This document shows positions 12,700-14,144 of a DNA stretch of 14,144 nt, piece by piece. The DNA comes from Clostridia bacterium (GTDB lineage Bacteria > Bacillota_A > Clostridia > Oscillospirales > CAG-272). The stretch is from the NCBI GenBank assembly GCA_017467225.1, contig JAFTSR010000149.1, positions 1 through 14,144 on the forward strand, read 5' to 3'. The translations under genes were made by a program, and so were the position numbers. The notes under the pieces were generated by a model. The model was not told where the DNA came from and made no database searches. It worked only from the letters and a program-made list of their open reading frames with translations. Numbering within the stretch: the stretch's first letter is position 1; each line of letters starts with the position of its first letter.

Positions 12700-13836
12700 T
12701 CAATCCTCGGAGCGTTCGCCGAGCTTGATGTGGTATTTCTGATAAAACTCCTCAAATCTTCCCTCGTCCAGCGCCTCACGGATGCGACGGGTCAGATTGT
12801 TGTAGAAATAGAGATTGTGCGTAACCGCCAGCTGCATGCCGACAGCCTCCTTGGCCTTGATCAGGTGACGCACGTAGGAGCGGCTGTAGTTGCGGCAAGC
12901 GGGGCAGCCACAGTCCTTATCGAAAGGGCGACCGTCCTCGGCATACTTCTCATTGCACAGATTCATCTTGCCATGCCAGGTGAAAATGTTACCGTGACGG
13001 GCGTTACGCGAGGGCATGACGCAGTCGAAGAAGTCCACGCCAAGATGCACCGCCTCCAAAATGTTGCAGGGCGTACCGACACCCATCAAGTATCGCGGCT
13101 TGTCTGTCGGCATATACGGCTCAACCGCGTCGATAATACGGTACATATCCTCAGTCTTCTCACCTACGGCAAGGCCACCGATGGCATAGCCCGGCAGATC
13201 CAGCTCGGCAATACGCTTCATGTGATCAATGCGCAGATCCTCGTAGGTCGAGCCCTGGTTGATGCCGAACAGCAGCTGGTGGGGATTGATGGTATCGGGC
13301 AAGGAATTCAGGCGTGCCATCTCTGCCTTACAGCGTTCCAGCCAGCGCGTCGTGCGGGCGCAGGACTCCTTGACGTAGTTGTATGGCGCAGGGTTTTCAA
13401 TGCACTCGTCAAATGCCATGGCAATGGTAGACGCCAGATTGGACTGGATCTGCATGCTCTCCTCCGGCCCCATAAAAATCCGCTTACCGTCAATATGGGA
13501 GGCAAAGCGCACGCCCTCCTCGGTTATTTTACGCAAGGAGGACAGCGAGAATACCTGAAATCCGCCGCTGTCGGTCAGCACAGGACCATCCCAGTTCATA
13601 AACTTGCGGATGCCACCCATGTTATGAATCAGGCGGTCACCGGGGCGCAGATGCAGATGGTAGGTATTGGAAAGTTCCACCTGGCAGCCGATATTCTTCA
13701 GGTCCTCTGCGCTCAGCGCGCCCTTAATGGCACCCTGGGTACCGACATTCATAAACACCGGCGTTTGGACCGTGCCGTGGGCACAAGTAAATTCGCCACG
13801 CCGGGCCTTCCCTTCTGTTTTCTTTAACTCAAACAT
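12700..13836 (-). CDS. tgt: tRNA-guanine transglycosylase (queuosine biosynthesis)
   Basis: The 378-residue enzyme exchanges G34 in GUN-anticodon tRNAs for the queuosine precursor preQ1. Landmarks in order are TPVFMNVGTQGAIKG, LTDSGGFQVFSLSSLRKI (with the general-base Asp of the TDSGGFQVF motif), FGINQGSTYEDLR, GYAIGGLAVGE, YLMGVGTP and the nucleophile Asp in GVDFFDCVMPSRNARHG. The C-terminal zinc site is CGCPACRNYSRSYVRHLI plus a preceding Cys. It is complete and of standard length. GAGGAG lies 7 nt before the ATG. Its start overlaps the end of the upstream hydrolase-like gene by 8 nt. Tandem stops TGA TAA end it. No other queuosine genes are in the window. Confidence 0.97.
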   Translation of the reverse strand: MFELKKTEGKARRGEFTCAHGTVQTPVFMNVGTQGAIKGALSAEDLKNIGCQVELSNTYHLHLRPGDRLIHNMGGIRKFMNWDGPVLTDSGGFQVFSLSSLRKITEEGVRFASHIDGKRIFMGPEESMQIQSNLASTIAMAFDECIENPAPYNYVKESCARTTRWLERCKAEMARLNSLPDTINPHQLLFGINQGSTYEDLRIDHMKRIAELDLPGYAIGGLAVGEKTEDMYRIIDAVEPYMPTDKPRYLMGVGTPCNILEAVHLGVDFFDCVMPSRNARHGNIFTWHGKMNLCNEKYAEDGRPFDKDCGCPACRNYSRSYVRHLIKAKEAVGMQLAVTHNLYFYNNLTRRIREALDEGRFEEFYQKYHIKLGERSED

Positions 13837-14144
13837 TACAATGCTCCTCTAAAAAGGTTTTAATGGCAGACTGATACATTTCGGTTTGCTTGTACATACC
13901 GTTGCCATGGTTGCAGCCGGGCAGGATCAGCACAGTAGCCTCCTCGGGATTGTTGAAGCGGACTTCCTCCAAAACATCCTCCATATTTTCCATGCTGCCA
14001 GCGGAAAGAAGCAGCGGGTAAAGACCATTCTTGCTGTTCTCAATCCGATCATAGGTAAAAGGATCCACCCCGAATTCCTTCTCAAAAAGGCGGTACATAT
14101 GAGGATAGACCTAAAGACAGATCTTCTTAAATACATAGTGTTCA
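13829..14144 (-). pseudogene. Alpha/beta hydrolase-like protein, C-terminal part with an in-frame TAG (cut by window edge)
   Basis: The frame is open to the right edge except for TAG at 14111-14113. The visible translation is EHYVFKKICL-stop-VYPHMYRLFEKEF and continues GVDPFTYDRIENSKNGLYPLLLSAGSMENMEDV to LILPGCNHGNGMYKQTEMYQ and AIKTFLEEH. The last part looks like the end of an alpha/beta hydrolase, with the catalytic His in CNHGNGMY and a final FLEEH helix. The acidic triad residue is not clear in SAGSMENMEDV. The residues before the TAG continue the same kind of helix, so I read one gene with a stop rather than a new gene starting at the ATG at 14098, which has no good ribosome site. It ends inside the tgt start (8-nt overlap), implying coupled translation. 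Family call is moderate. Confidence 0.6.

Noticed and set aside
12625..13827. Rightward 400-codon frame over tgt, and similar frames at 1967-3070 and 3094-4032
   Set aside because: They are shadows of Tgt and the two dehydrogenases. No ribosome sites of note and no recognisable domains.

Overview
The window looks like chromosomal DNA of a Gram-positive anaerobe of the Clostridia (a gut-type Oscillospirales or Christensenellales relative is my guess). The clues are strong GGAGG ribosome-binding sites, vegetative promoters of TTGACA/TATAAT type with 17-nt spacers, a lipobox lipoprotein, a moderately GC-rich coding style that largely avoids TTA, CTA and TCA codons, and a gene set (GH38 alpha-mannosidase, TldD/PmbA pair, Tgt, AraC regulator) common in that group. 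No RNA genes, CRISPR arrays, transposases or phage genes were seen.

Left end (1-992). A truncated gene for a secreted protein runs leftward from 163, under a near-consensus promoter. A small four-helix membrane protein (432-992) runs rightward. Its stop overlaps the tail of the next, convergent operon.

Sugar/redox locus (984-7753). A leftward operon of three NAD(P)-type oxidoreductases (MDR dehydrogenase, Gfo/Idh/MocA dehydrogenase, quinone-oxidoreductase-like MDR) is joined by two ATGA stop/start overlaps. It is transcribed divergently from an AraC-family regulator. The divergent control region holds two face-to-face promoters with nearly identical -35/spacer sequence and three TTTTTGA-type half-sites. 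Next to it, rightward, lies a complete 896-residue GH38 alpha-mannosidase with its own promoter and a dyad close to the start of transcription. The layout suggests an AraC-controlled system for taking up and oxidatively processing mannose-type glycans; this is inference.

Right half (7837-14144). After a bidirectional terminator, seven leftward genes are tightly packed and probably form one transcript: an alpha/beta hydrolase-like gene (cut by the window edge), tgt, a HAD phosphatase, tldD, pmbA, a Nudix hydrolase and a lipoprotein. Spacings are an 8-nt overlap, then gaps of 49, 2, 15, 2 and 24 nt.

The most striking feature is that three of the leftward genes carry a single in-frame stop codon inside otherwise continuous homology: TGA in the quinone oxidoreductase (1329-1331), TGA in pmbA (9823-9825) and TAG in the hydrolase (14111-14113). 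TGA is also a genuine terminator in this window, and the residues expected at the two TGA sites differ (Cys-like and Gly-like), so a uniform code change is unlikely. Recent nonsense mutations or base-level sequence errors are the leading explanations. Selenocysteine is a weaker possibility for the first only.
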